NCBI GenBank assembly: GCA_902577515.1
Contig: CACGZJ010000006.1
Coordinates: 1-64,000 of the forward strand
Direction of reading: 5' to 3'
DNA length: 64,000 nt
DNA from: an uncultured Bacteroidota bacterium
GTDB lineage: Bacteria; Bacteroidota; Bacteroidia; Flavobacteriales; Flavobacteriaceae
Under the pieces are notes generated by a model. That model was not told the origin of the DNA and did not search any database. It was given only the letters and a program-made list of their open reading frames with translations. Positions 9,215-18,963 of this stretch are shown in pieces. The position numbers and the translations under genes are program-made. How positions within the stretch are numbered: position 1 is the first letter of the stretch; each line of letters starts with the position of its first letter.

Positions 9215-10368
9215 TATGAAGAATTTTTAATTGCTTGATCTAGATCATTATATATATCTTCGTAGGATTCAATTCCTACCGACAACCTAATCAATTTATT
9301 TCCAATTCCTTGACTATCTCTTTCCTCCTGTGAAAGAAGAGCATGAGAAGTTTTCATAGGGAAATTAACTGTAGTCTCTACACCCGCTAAACTCATTCCT
9401 GGTTTAATGACTTTAAGTTTTTTTAGAAATTTATATATATCAATATTATCATTCAAATCAAATGACATCATTGCTCCAAAGTCTTTCATCTGATTTTTTG
9501 CAATTTCGTAGGAAGAATGTGATTCTAGACCTGGGTAATATACCTTTGAAATATTTGAATTCTCATCTAACAATTTAGCTAATAATTTTGCATTATTAGT
9601 TTGTTCTCTTACTCTTATAAATAAAGTTTTCATACTTCTTTCTAAAAGCCAAACAGTATAATCACTTAGATTTCCACCAAAATTTTTAGCAGAATTCAAA
9701 ATCACATTAATCTTTTCCTCAGTGCTTATTACTGCACCTGCAGAAATATCACTATGACCGCCAAGGTATTTAGTTGCACTATGAATTACAATATCTATTC
9801 CATGATCAATAGGATTCTGATTTACTGGACTTGCAAAAGTGTTGTCTATCATAGTCCAAATTGAATTTTCTTTTGCAATAGAAGAAACAGATTTTAAATC
9901 AACAATTTTAAGGAGTGGATTACTAGGTGTTTCAATATATATTCCGACTGTATTATCTTTTATTTCGTTAATGAAATCCTCGGATTCAAGGCCTTTCGTA
10001 AAAGAATACTCAATACCGTATTTATCAAGTTCAGTTTTGATAAAATTTCTAGTACCCCCATAAAGATCTTCCTGAAAGATAACATGGTCTCCACTTCTAA
10101 CATTAGCCATTATTGATGTACTAATTGCAGCCATTCCTGATGTAAATATTAGAGCCATTTCACCATTTTCTAAAGATGCTATTTTCTTTGATAAAAACTC
10201 CTGATTTGGAGTATTAAAATATCTAGGGTAAGGTTTTTTCTCAGCATCACCTCCAAACCATGGATATGTAGTTGACATAAAGAGAGGAGACACGATACCT
10301 TGATACATTGTATCTTTTATTTCACCTTCGTGAACGCATCTTGTAGAAAACTTTTTTTTAATCGACAT
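9214..10368 (-). CDS. Cystathionine gamma-synthase/beta-lyase family PLP enzyme
   Basis: 384 aa; HSATKYLGGHSD PLP-lysine motif; IYIETPSNPLLKIVDL. Confidence 0.92.
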   Translation of the reverse strand: MSIKKKFSTRCVHEGEIKDTMYQGIVSPLFMSTTYPWFGGDAEKKPYPRYFNTPNQEFLSKKIASLENGEMALIFTSGMAAISTSIMANVRSGDHVIFQEDLYGGTRNFIKTELDKYGIEYSFTKGLESEDFINEIKDNTVGIYIETPSNPLLKIVDLKSVSSIAKENSIWTMIDNTFASPVNQNPIDHGIDIVIHSATKYLGGHSDISAGAVISTEEKINVILNSAKNFGGNLSDYTVWLLERSMKTLFIRVREQTNNAKLLAKLLDENSNISKVYYPGLESHSSYEIAKNQMKDFGAMMSFDLNDNIDIYKFLKKLKVIKPGMSLAGVETTVNFPMKTSHALLSQEERDSQGIGNKLIRLSVGIESYEDIYNDLDQAIKNSS

Positions 10369-10912
10369 CAGTTATCCAAGATACAATTTCTTCAGAATCT
10401 GGTCTAGTCCTTGGAGAGATAATTTTTTCAATACGACCTTCTTTATTTATTAGGTACTTTTGAAAATTCCATGTAACTCTTGAGTCTTTGTAATTATTCT
10501 TGGATTTTTCAGTTAGGAACTGATAGATTGGATGTTTTTTTGATCCTTTGACAACAATTTTACTCATCATAGGGAAGGTTACACCGTAATTTTCCTCACA
10601 AAAATCAATGATTTCATCATTAGATCCAGGCTCTTGCCATAAAAAATCATTAGATGGAAAACCAATAATAACAAAATTAAGATCTTTATATTGAGAATAT
10701 AGTTTTTGTAGAGCCTCATACTGAAATGTTAAACCACATTTTGAAGCAGTATTGACTATCATCACTTTTTTTCCCTTTAATTTTGAAAAATCAAAAATGT
10801 TGCCATAAATATCTGCAACTTTAAATTGATGTATAGAATTTTCAATAGAAGTCTGAGAGTTCAATGTTAAAGTAATTATAGAGGTTAAAATTATTAGTGT
10901 TTTTTTCAACAT
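10358..10912 (-). CDS. Glutathione peroxidase-like thiol peroxidase
   Basis: 184 aa; VNTASKCGLTFQYEALQKLY; GFPSNDFLWQEPGS; WNFQKYLI. Confidence 0.9.
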   Translation of the reverse strand: MLKKTLIILTSIITLTLNSQTSIENSIHQFKVADIYGNIFDFSKLKGKKVMIVNTASKCGLTFQYEALQKLYSQYKDLNFVIIGFPSNDFLWQEPGSNDEIIDFCEENYGVTFPMMSKIVVKGSKKHPIYQFLTEKSKNNYKDSRVTWNFQKYLINKEGRIEKIISPRTRPDSEEIVSWITDVD

Positions 10913-10919
10913 TACGCTG

Positions 10920-10927
10920 CAAATATA
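10920..10927 (-). promoter_or_regulatory. Candidate -7 element TATATTTG for the glutathione peroxidase gene
   Basis: TAnnTTTG match, 7 nt before ATG 10912. Confidence 0.5.
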
Positions 10928-10961
10928 AGTTTATAAGAGAAGTCTGATTCACAAATTAATG

Positions 10962-11630
10962 TTAAATAGAATTAAGAATACCTTCTAACTGATCAATTTT
11001 AGTTGATGCTCCTCCAACTAAAACTCCATCAACAAATTTAGATTCTAAAATATCCTTAGAATTAGAAGGGTTTACGCTACCACCATATAAGACTGGTATA
11101 TTTAGGCTTAAATCCTTGAGTCTTGATTTAACCTGATCATGAATTTCATTAATGTGATCAATAGATGCAGTCTCACCTGTTCCTATTGCCCAAACAGGCT
11201 CATAAGCAAGAATTATTTCAAAATTATTAGTTAATAAATCAAATGGTATCTGATCTATTTCTTCAAAACATAATACAAATTGATAGCCGATTGGTATAAT
11301 CTCATTTAGAATATTCTGAGGGTCTTTCTGTCTAAGTCTTGTTTCTGAATGAGCAACCAGAGATCTATTTATATTTAAATTCTTAAGATTTACTGCTGAT
11401 ATTCCACCCGTATCTGATTTTGATTCTAAAGAGGTTAAATTTTGAGCTATAACTTCTACATTAGTTTTTCTAAGAATTTCATTAACTTCTTTGATATATA
11501 AGTGATTTGGAGAAATCATTACTCTTATTTTATTGGAAATATTGATGTTGGATATTGCTTTTGATAGAAGGATTGATTCTTCATAATTTAAATAATTTTT
11601 CCAATTACCTATGATTATTTTTTGATTCAT
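10962..11630 (-). CDS. tpiA: Triosephosphate isomerase, short form
   Basis: 222 aa; GNWKN, AHSETR, AYEPVWAIGTGE, LYGGSVNPSN. Confidence 0.92.
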   Translation of the reverse strand: MNQKIIIGNWKNYLNYEESILLSKAISNINISNKIRVMISPNHLYIKEVNEILRKTNVEVIAQNLTSLESKSDTGGISAVNLKNLNINRSLVAHSETRLRQKDPQNILNEIIPIGYQFVLCFEEIDQIPFDLLTNNFEIILAYEPVWAIGTGETASIDHINEIHDQVKSRLKDLSLNIPVLYGGSVNPSNSKDILESKFVDGVLVGGASTKIDQLEGILNSI

Positions 11631-11635
11631 AATAT

Positions 11636-12172
11636 TTATTCTTTTAATAATATTTGGGCAAATACCGAGTAATTTAAAATATCTTGAAAATTAGCATCTA
11701 TACCTTCACTGACTGATGTTTTTCCATCATTCTTTAAAATACTTTTCATTCTAAATATTTTTTGGATAATAAGATCTGTTAAACTAATTACTTCCATGTC
11801 TCTCCATGCTTCTCCATAATCATGATTTTTAGCATTCATTAGGTCAAAAGTTTCTGAAACTTTTTTATCATATAATTCAAAAATGTAATCAAGTTTTAAA
11901 TCCGGCTCGTCAACAACTCCAATTTCAAGCTGAATAAGACCCATTATTGAATAGTTTATTATACCATAAAATTCTGATATTTGACCTTCATCAATTTTAT
12001 TTGATATATTATTCTGAAGGTTTCTAATTCTTTGAGCCTTAATGTGAATTTGGTCTACTAATGAAATTACTCTTAAAATTCTCCATGAAGAACCATAGTC
12101 ACTATTTTTATCTTCAAAAATTTTTCTTGATTTGTTGATAATCTTATGATATTGCGACTTTGTATCTCCCAT
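11636..12172 (-). CDS. DUF1599 domain protein with two repeat copies
   Basis: 178 aa; internal repeats KNSDYGSSWRILRVISLVDQI and KNHDYGEAWRDMEVISLTDLI. Confidence 0.85.
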   Translation of the reverse strand: MGDTKSQYHKIINKSRKIFEDKNSDYGSSWRILRVISLVDQIHIKAQRIRNLQNNISNKIDEGQISEFYGIINYSIMGLIQLEIGVVDEPDLKLDYIFELYDKKVSETFDLMNAKNHDYGEAWRDMEVISLTDLIIQKIFRMKSILKNDGKTSVSEGIDANFQDILNYSVFAQILLKE

Positions 12173-12212
12173 ATTAGATTTTAATATAAATTTGGAAAAG
12201 AAGCTTAAAAAT

Positions 12213-13034
12213 ATGACTTTAAATTGTAACGGGAAAATAATAAATTTTAATACCCAAAAAATTATGGGTATTCTTAATATTTCCGATAACTCTTTTTATG
12301 ATGGAGGTAGATATAATTCAATAGATAAGGCTGTTTCTAGAGTTTCTGAGATGATTAGTCAGGGTGTTGATATAATTGATTTAGGAGCTGTGAGTTCTAA
12401 ACCTGGCTCAAAAATTATTAAAGGTGAGGATGAATTAAAGTTAGTTTCAAAATATATAATTGAGTTTTCTAAAAACTTTAATAATACGTTATTCTCTATA
12501 GACACCTATAATTCAGAAGTTGCCAACTTTGCTCTAAAAAATGGCTTTGCAATAATTAATGATATAAGTTCTGGAAAATATGATTCTAATATAATTGATG
12601 TTGTAAAAAATTATGATGCAGGCTATGTTATTATGCATATGAAAGGAGATCCAGATAATATGCAAAAAAACCCTATCTATGATAATGTAGTAAATTCAAT
12701 CTCTAATTTTTTTATTTCTAAAATAGATGAACTAGAGCGTATTAACATTAAAAATATTATTATTGATCCTGGATTTGGTTTTGGTAAAACCATAGATCAT
12801 AATTTTGAGATTTTAAGCAACTTAGAAAAATTTAAAGAATTGAAAAAACCTTTATTAGCTGGTATGTCGAGAAAATCTATGATATACAAATTGCTTAATA
12901 TAAGTCCAAGCGATTCGCTTAATGGCACATCTATTTTAAATACAATAGCAATAGATAAAGGGGCTGATATCCTCAGAGTACATGATATTTCAGAAGCAAA
13001 GGAATGTTTAACTTTAATTAATAAGCTAAATTAA
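12213..13034 (+). CDS. folP: Dihydropteroate synthase
   Basis: MGILNISDNSFYDGG, IDPGFGFGKT. ORF track starts at TTG 12192, but ATG 12213 is preferred (see finding). Confidence 0.93.
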   Translation: MTLNCNGKIINFNTQKIMGILNISDNSFYDGGRYNSIDKAVSRVSEMISQGVDIIDLGAVSSKPGSKIIKGEDELKLVSKYIIEFSKNFNNTLFSIDTYNSEVANFALKNGFAIINDISSGKYDSNIIDVVKNYDAGYVIMHMKGDPDNMQKNPIYDNVVNSISNFFISKIDELERINIKNIIIDPGFGFGKTIDHNFEILSNLEKFKELKKPLLAGMSRKSMIYKLLNISPSDSLNGTSILNTIAIDKGADILRVHDISEAKECLTLINKLN

Positions 13035-14792
13035 TTCCTCCTCTAAAAGTTGTTCTTGATAAAGTTTCTTAAAATTACCATTTTCAATATTTAATAGCTC
13101 TTTAGGATTTCCTTGTTCTAAAATTTTACCATTTTCCATGTAAATAATTTTATCAGCAGATTCGATAGTTGAAAGTCTGTGAGCAATAATTATTGAAGTT
13201 TTTCCTTTAGTAATTTTTTTTGTTGCATTTTTAATTAAATCTTCAGAATAAGAATCAATTGATGAAGTAGCTTCATCTAAAATTAAAATATCTGGATTAT
13301 TTACTAATACTCTAAGAAAAGCTATAAGCTGTTTCTGACCAGATGATAAAGTACTACCTCTTTCACTTACATTGAAATCATATCCATTTGGTAGAGAATT
13401 TATAAAGTCATGAATTTCAAGTTCTTTAGCAGCATTCTGAACATCCTCTAATGAAATTTTGTTATTATATAGAGCTATATTATTAAATATTGTATCTGCA
13501 AAAAGAAATACATCTTGAAGTATAATTCCGATATGATCTCTAATATCTTTTAGATCAATATCATTTATATTATATCCATCAATTAAAACCCTACCCTTTT
13601 CATGCTCATAAAATCTAGTAATTAAATTAGTTATAGTTGTTTTTCCAGCACCAGTTGGACCAACTATTGCAAGAGTTTCTCCAGGATTTATTTTGAAAGA
13701 AATATTATTAATCACTATCTCATTTTCAATATAGGAAAAAGTTACATTTTTAAACTCTATCATTCCTTCAAGTTTGCTTTTAGAAATAATACCATCATCT
13801 TTAATCTGTGAATTATCCTCCAAAATTTTAAAAATCCTTTCTGTTGATACCATACCCATTTGAAGGGTATTAAACCTATCAGCAATTTGTCTGAGTGGTC
13901 TAAAAAGCAATCCTGACATTGATATAAAGAGGAATAATGTACCAAGAGAAATAATATTACCATTAATATTATTAAAGCCTCCATACCATACCAAAAGACC
14001 AATACATATTGAAGTAGAGATTTCAGCAATAGGGAAGAAAATAGAATTGATCCATACTGTCCTCAACCATGCATCTCTGTGTCTAATGTTTATTTTTTCA
14101 AAGTTATTTATTTCAACTTCTTCTCTACTGAAAATTTGAACAATTTTAATTCCACTTATTCTCTCTTGAACAAAAGAATTCAAGTTTGCCACCTCTTTTC
14201 TAACTTTTTCAAAGGCAACTTTCATTGTTTTTTGAAAGACTCTTGTAGCGTAAATAAGTAATGGAAAAATAGATATAACGACAATTGTTAACTCCCAGCT
14301 AATGATTAACATTACAATTAGAACTGTAAGCATTTTCAGAATGTCTGCAATTATCATAAATAATCCCTGAGAAAAAATACTTGCAATAGTCTCTATATCA
14401 TTAACAGTTCTTGTAACTAGTCTTCCAACAGCATTTTTATCGAAGAAAGACATCTTAAATTTTATAATTTTTTCGAAAATATTTACACGCAGATCCTTTA
14501 TAACCTTTTGTCCTAACCAATTGGCATAGTAAGCAAATAGATACATAAAGATTACCTCAAGAAATAAAACTCCTACCATAATCATTATTATGGTTTGCAT
14601 TCCATCATAATTTTTTGGAAGAATATAATCATCAACCACTATTTTTAATAGATATGGAGTTAGAGTTGTAAGAAGAGAAATTATAATTGCTGATAGCAAC
14701 ACACCATAAAATGATGTATTGTAGGGTTTTACAAAAATCAATAATTTATTAAAAAGATTTATGTCAAAAATTTTACCCTTTACTTTTTCCAA
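13026..14792 (-). CDS. ABC transporter, fused permease and ATP-binding protein
   Basis: 588 aa; Walker A GPTGAGKTT; STLSSGQKQLIAFLR; Walker B ILILDEATSSID. Confidence 0.95.
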   Translation of the reverse strand: MEKVKGKIFDINLFNKLLIFVKPYNTSFYGVLLSAIIISLLTTLTPYLLKIVVDDYILPKNYDGMQTIIMIMVGVLFLEVIFMYLFAYYANWLGQKVIKDLRVNIFEKIIKFKMSFFDKNAVGRLVTRTVNDIETIASIFSQGLFMIIADILKMLTVLIVMLIISWELTIVVISIFPLLIYATRVFQKTMKVAFEKVRKEVANLNSFVQERISGIKIVQIFSREEVEINNFEKINIRHRDAWLRTVWINSIFFPIAEISTSICIGLLVWYGGFNNINGNIISLGTLFLFISMSGLLFRPLRQIADRFNTLQMGMVSTERIFKILEDNSQIKDDGIISKSKLEGMIEFKNVTFSYIENEIVINNISFKINPGETLAIVGPTGAGKTTITNLITRFYEHEKGRVLIDGYNINDIDLKDIRDHIGIILQDVFLFADTIFNNIALYNNKISLEDVQNAAKELEIHDFINSLPNGYDFNVSERGSTLSSGQKQLIAFLRVLVNNPDILILDEATSSIDSYSEDLIKNATKKITKGKTSIIIAHRLSTIESADKIIYMENGKILEQGNPKELLNIENGNFKKLYQEQLLEEELI

Positions 14793-15541
14793 CTCTCTAT
14801 AAAGATATTATTATACTCAATATTCAACAAGCTTAAACCAGATGCAGGAACAGAGAAACCTGCTTCACTCCTATTTCTAGATTTAAGAATTTTTTTAAAA
14901 TTTTCACGAGAAATTCTTGATCTTCCAACGTCAATCATCGTACCTACTATTGAACGAACCATATTCCTCAAAAATCTATCTGCAGTTATGTTAAACCTAA
15001 ATTCATTGTTTAACTCTTTCCATTCAGCTGATGTAATATCACAAATATATGTTTTAACATCTGTATTTGATTTAGAAAAGCACTTAAAATCACTATGAGC
15101 TATCAAATCAAGACAACATTCATTCATTTTATTCAAATCAAGATGATCTTTAAAGTAATATGTAAACTTATTATTAAAAGGATTTTTTTCACTAGAAATA
15201 AGATATTCATAAGATCTTGAAACAGCATCAAATCTAGCATGTGCTTCGTTTGGTACTAGATTGACTGACTCAATACATATATCTTTTGGCAACATTGTGT
15301 TTAATCTTTTACAAAGAATATCCTCTTTAAAATCCATTTCAGTATCAAAATGAGCAAACATCTGTTTTGCATGAACTCCTGCATCTGTTCTGCCAGCAAG
15401 AACAAGGTTTATTTCAATACCCAAAAACTTCTCCAAGTTATTTTCAATGACCTCTTGAATAGTTATAGCATTAGGTTGCTTTTGAAGACCGTGATAGTCT
15501 GAACCATCATATGAAAACTCAATAAAATATCTTGACATCAA
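14780..15541 (-). CDS. truA: tRNA pseudouridine(38-40) synthase
   Basis: 253 aa; YDGSDYHGLQKQPN; LAGRTDAGVHAKQMFAHF. Confidence 0.95.
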   Translation of the reverse strand: MMSRYFIEFSYDGSDYHGLQKQPNAITIQEVIENNLEKFLGIEINLVLAGRTDAGVHAKQMFAHFDTEMDFKEDILCKRLNTMLPKDICIESVNLVPNEAHARFDAVSRSYEYLISSEKNPFNNKFTYYFKDHLDLNKMNECCLDLIAHSDFKCFSKSNTDVKTYICDITSAEWKELNNEFRFNITADRFLRNMVRSIVGTMIDVGRSRISRENFKKILKSRNRSEAGFSVPASGLSLLNIEYNNIFIESWKK

Positions 15542-15573
15542 TAGTAATTAAAGATATTTTATCAAATTAAAAA

Positions 15574-15589
15574 TAAATTTGTAAATTTG
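15574..15589 (+). promoter_or_regulatory. Tandem TAAATTTG TAAATTTG upstream of rho
   Basis: Two adjacent TAnnTTTG matches. Confidence 0.45.
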
Positions 15590-15653
15590 TTATACTATTT
15601 CTTACCAAGAAGTATTTTTCTATTAACATTTCAAATTAAAACCACACATAAAC

Positions 15654-17048
15654 ATGTACGATATTAAAATGCTTAAAGCTAAAAAACTAGCTGAGCTTAT
15701 TGAAATTGCTGAACAAATTGGCATTAAAGACTTGAAGGGTCTTAAAAAACAAGATATTATTGATCAAATTGTTGGAAGTAAAGATGAAAATAAAAGTCAA
15801 AATATCTCTAATTCTAAAATTGCTAATAATAATTTCAAAGATAAAAGACCAAATAATGGGTCAAATAAAATTCACCATAATAAAAATTTCAATAAAGACA
15901 ATAGGAGAAAATATAAAGAACCTGACTTTGAATTTGATGGAATTATTGAATCTGAAGGTGTATTAGAAATAATGCAGGATGGTTATGGTTTCTTAAGATC
16001 TTCTGATTACAATTATTTATCATCTCCAGATGATATTTATGTTTCTCAATCTCAAATAAAATTATTTGGACTGAAAACTGGAGATACAGTTCATGGAACA
16101 GTAAGACCACCTAAAGATGGTGAAAAATATTTCCCTTTAATTAAAGTAAATAAAATTAATGGACTAGATCCACAAGTTGTAAGAGACAGGGTCTCTTTTG
16201 AACATTTAACACCGTTATTTCCAGAAGAAAAATTCAATATTTCTTCAAAAGAAAGTACAATTTCTACAAGAATTATAGATCTTTTCTCCCCTATTGGTAA
16301 GGGCCAAAGAGGAATGATTGTATCGCAACCTAAGACAGGTAAAACTATGCTTCTTAAAGATGTTGCTAACGCAATTGCAGCAAATCATCCGGAAGTTTTT
16401 CAAATTATTCTTCTAATAGATGAGAGACCTGAAGAGGTTACTGACATGCAGAGAAATGTGAAAGGAGAAGTTGTTGCCTCAACTTTTGATGAACCAGCTG
16501 ATAGACATGTTAGAGTAGCTAATATAGTTTTAGAAAAAGCTAAGAGACTTGTAGAATGTGGTCATGACGTTGTAATACTTTTAGACTCAATCACAAGACT
16601 TGCTAGAGCTTATAATACAGTTCAGCCTGCATCTGGTAAAATTTTAAGTGGTGGTGTTGATGCAAATGCATTGCATAAACCTAAGAGATTTTTTGGAGCG
16701 GCAAGAAATATAGAGAATGGTGGTTCATTATCTATTATATCTACAGCCCTGACAGAGACGGGATCAAAAATGGATGAGGTAATCTTTGAGGAATTTAAGG
16801 GTACTGGTAACATGGAGTTACAATTAGATAGAAGAATATCTAATAGAAGAATATTTCCAGCAATTGATCTAGTTTCCTCAAGTACTAGAAGAGATGATCT
16901 ACTTTTAGATGAAAACACAATTCAAAGAATGTGGATAATGAGAAAGTATTTAGCTGACATGAATCCTGTTGAAGCTATGGAATTCATTAATGATAGATTT
17001 AAGAAAACTAAAAGTAATGAGGAGTTTCTTATATCTATGAACTCTTAG
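15654..17048 (+). CDS. rho: Transcription termination factor Rho
   Basis: 464 aa; [34 protein letters not shown]; basic low-complexity N-terminal insert. Confidence 0.97.
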   Translation: MYDIKMLKAKKLAELIEIAEQIGIKDLKGLKKQDIIDQIVGSKDENKSQNISNSKIANNNFKDKRPNNGSNKIHHNKNFNKDNRRKYKEPDFEFDGIIESEGVLEIMQDGYGFLRSSDYNYLSSPDDIYVSQSQIKLFGLKTGDTVHGTVRPPKDGEKYFPLIKVNKINGLDPQVVRDRVSFEHLTPLFPEEKFNISSKESTISTRIIDLFSPIGKGQRGMIVSQPKTGKTMLLKDVANAIAANHPEVFQIILLIDERPEEVTDMQRNVKGEVVASTFDEPADRHVRVANIVLEKAKRLVECGHDVVILLDSITRLARAYNTVQPASGKILSGGVDANALHKPKRFFGAARNIENGGSLSIISTALTETGSKMDEVIFEEFKGTGNMELQLDRRISNRRIFPAIDLVSSSTRRDDLLLDENTIQRMWIMRKYLADMNPVEAMEFINDRFKKTKSNEEFLISMNS

Positions 17049-17049
17049 T

Positions 17050-17292
17050 TTATTGAAGCTTACTTAGCTTTGACTTTAAATTAGAAGCTTTGTTCTTATG
17101 AATGATATTTTTCTTAGCTAGCTTATCAATTAAAGAGACAACACCAGGATAAAGCTTTTTAACTTCTTTCTTAGTTTTAGCGTCCTTTAATTTTTTGATA
17201 GCATTTCTAGTAGTCTTGTGCTGAAGTTTATTCAAAGACTTCTTTGTTTCATTAGAACGGATTCTTTTTAAAGCAGATTTATGATTTGCCAT
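17050..17292 (-). CDS. rpsT: 30S ribosomal protein S20
   Basis: 80 aa; MANHKSALKRIRSNETKKSLNK. Confidence 0.95.
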   Translation of the reverse strand: MANHKSALKRIRSNETKKSLNKLQHKTTRNAIKKLKDAKTKKEVKKLYPGVVSLIDKLAKKNIIHKNKASNLKSKLSKLQ

Positions 17293-17306
17293 AATTTTTA
17301 ATTTGT

Positions 17307-17377
17307 AGCCCGTAGGGGAATCGAACCCCTCTTTCCAGGATGAAAACCTGAGGTCCTAACCGATAGACGAACGGGCC
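17307..17377 (-). tRNA. tRNA-Glu (TTC)
   Basis: Minus strand GGCCCGTTCGTCTATCGGTTAGGACCTCAGGTTTTCATCCTGG...GGGGTTCGATTCCCCTACGGGCTA; anticodon TTC. Confidence 0.95.
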
Positions 17378-17412
17378 AAACAGGTTGCAAATTTAATTGA
17401 AATTTTAATATT

Positions 17413-18891
17413 TCAATAAGATTTCGAAAATATTACTTTATGAGCAGCTGGTTTACCTGAGTATATGCATGTAAGACCTTTAGAATCAGTATTTTCAGGA
17501 ATACACCTTATTGTAGCTTTTGTTTCATTTTTTATAGCTTCTTCTGTTTCTTTTGTACCATCCCAACCAGCAATTACAAAACCACTTTGGGATTCAATTA
17601 ATTTTTTAAAATTATCATAGCTATCTGCTTCATGCGTATTATTATTTAGCCTTTCATTAGAAAGCTTAATCATATTATCTTGAATTGAGTCAATTGATTC
17701 AATAATTTTATCAAAAATTTTATCAAAAGATACATGAACTTTAGACATATTATACCTGTAAAAAATGTCAGCTGAATTATTTTCTATTTCTTTTAAACCA
17801 ATTACAATTCTCATTGGTATTCCTTTTACCTCAGAATCATTAAGTTTGAATCCAAGGCTAATATTTTCTCTATCATCAATCTTAACTCTTACTCCCATAT
17901 CTTTTAATTTAGAATTGATTTCATTAGACTTTTCAACTATTTGATCAGAATTTTCTTTTGCTTTAATCACAGGAATTAATATTACTTGAGTTGGAGCAAG
18001 AAATGGAGGTAAGACCAATCCATTGTCATCACTGTGTGACATAATTAATGCTCCCATTAGCCTTGTGGATACTCCCCAAGAAGTTGCCCAAACATATTCT
18101 AATTTTCCTGATTTATCAGCAAATTTTACATCAAAAGCCTTTGCAAAATTCTGACCTAAAAAATGTGATGTACCAGCTTGAAGAGCTTTTCCATCCTGCA
18201 TTAAAGCCTCTATACACAGAGTCTCTTCAGCTCCAGCAAATCTTTCTGACTCAGATTTATAACCTTTAACTACGGGCATTGCCATATATTTTTCTGCAAA
18301 CTCAGCATATATATCATTAATTAACTTTGTTTCATTTAAAGCCTCTTCTTTGGTTGCGTGAGCAGTATGTCCTTCTTGCCATAAAAATTCTGATGTTCTC
18401 AAGAAAAGTCTCGTTCTCATTTCCCATCTAACTACATTAGCCCACTGATTAATTAAAATAGGTAAATCTCTATATGATTGAATCCAGTTCTTATAAGTTT
18501 TCCAAATAATTGCTTCACTGGTAGGTCTAACAATCAGTTCTTCATCTAATTTAGAATCTGGATCAATTATTAATTTACCTTTTTTATCTGGATCATTTTT
18601 CAGCCTATAATGAGTAACTATAGCACATTCTTTAGCGAAGCCTTCAGCATTTTTTTCTTCTGCTTCAAATAATGATTTTGGAACAAATAAAGGAAAATAA
18701 GCATTTTCATGACCAGTCTCTTTAAACATTTTATCCAGCTGAAATTTCATTAATTCCCATATTGAAAAACCGTAAGGTTTTATAACCATACACCCTCTTA
18801 CATCAGATGACTCAGCAAGACCTGCCTCTGAAATTATATCATTATACCACTTTGAGTAACTTTCATTTCTAGGAGTAATTTTATTTCCCAT
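17413..18891 (-). CDS. proS: Prolyl-tRNA synthetase
   Basis: 492 aa; class II motifs ([33 protein letters not shown]). Confidence 0.96.
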   Translation of the reverse strand: MGNKITPRNESYSKWYNDIISEAGLAESSDVRGCMVIKPYGFSIWELMKFQLDKMFKETGHENAYFPLFVPKSLFEAEEKNAEGFAKECAIVTHYRLKNDPDKKGKLIIDPDSKLDEELIVRPTSEAIIWKTYKNWIQSYRDLPILINQWANVVRWEMRTRLFLRTSEFLWQEGHTAHATKEEALNETKLINDIYAEFAEKYMAMPVVKGYKSESERFAGAEETLCIEALMQDGKALQAGTSHFLGQNFAKAFDVKFADKSGKLEYVWATSWGVSTRLMGALIMSHSDDNGLVLPPFLAPTQVILIPVIKAKENSDQIVEKSNEINSKLKDMGVRVKIDDRENISLGFKLNDSEVKGIPMRIVIGLKEIENNSADIFYRYNMSKVHVSFDKIFDKIIESIDSIQDNMIKLSNERLNNNTHEADSYDNFKKLIESQSGFVIAGWDGTKETEEAIKNETKATIRCIPENTDSKGLTCIYSGKPAAHKVIFSKSY

Positions 18892-18963
18892 TTAATTTGG
18901 CATAATTTTTGGATTAAATAAAGTAAGTATAAAATTAACATTTTTTATTATTAAATTTATTAT

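Noticed and set aside
15654-15960. Asn/Lys-rich insert in Rho as possible frameshift or fusion
   Set aside because: Low-complexity basic inserts after the N-terminal Rho domain are common in Bacteroidota Rho; the frame is intact.
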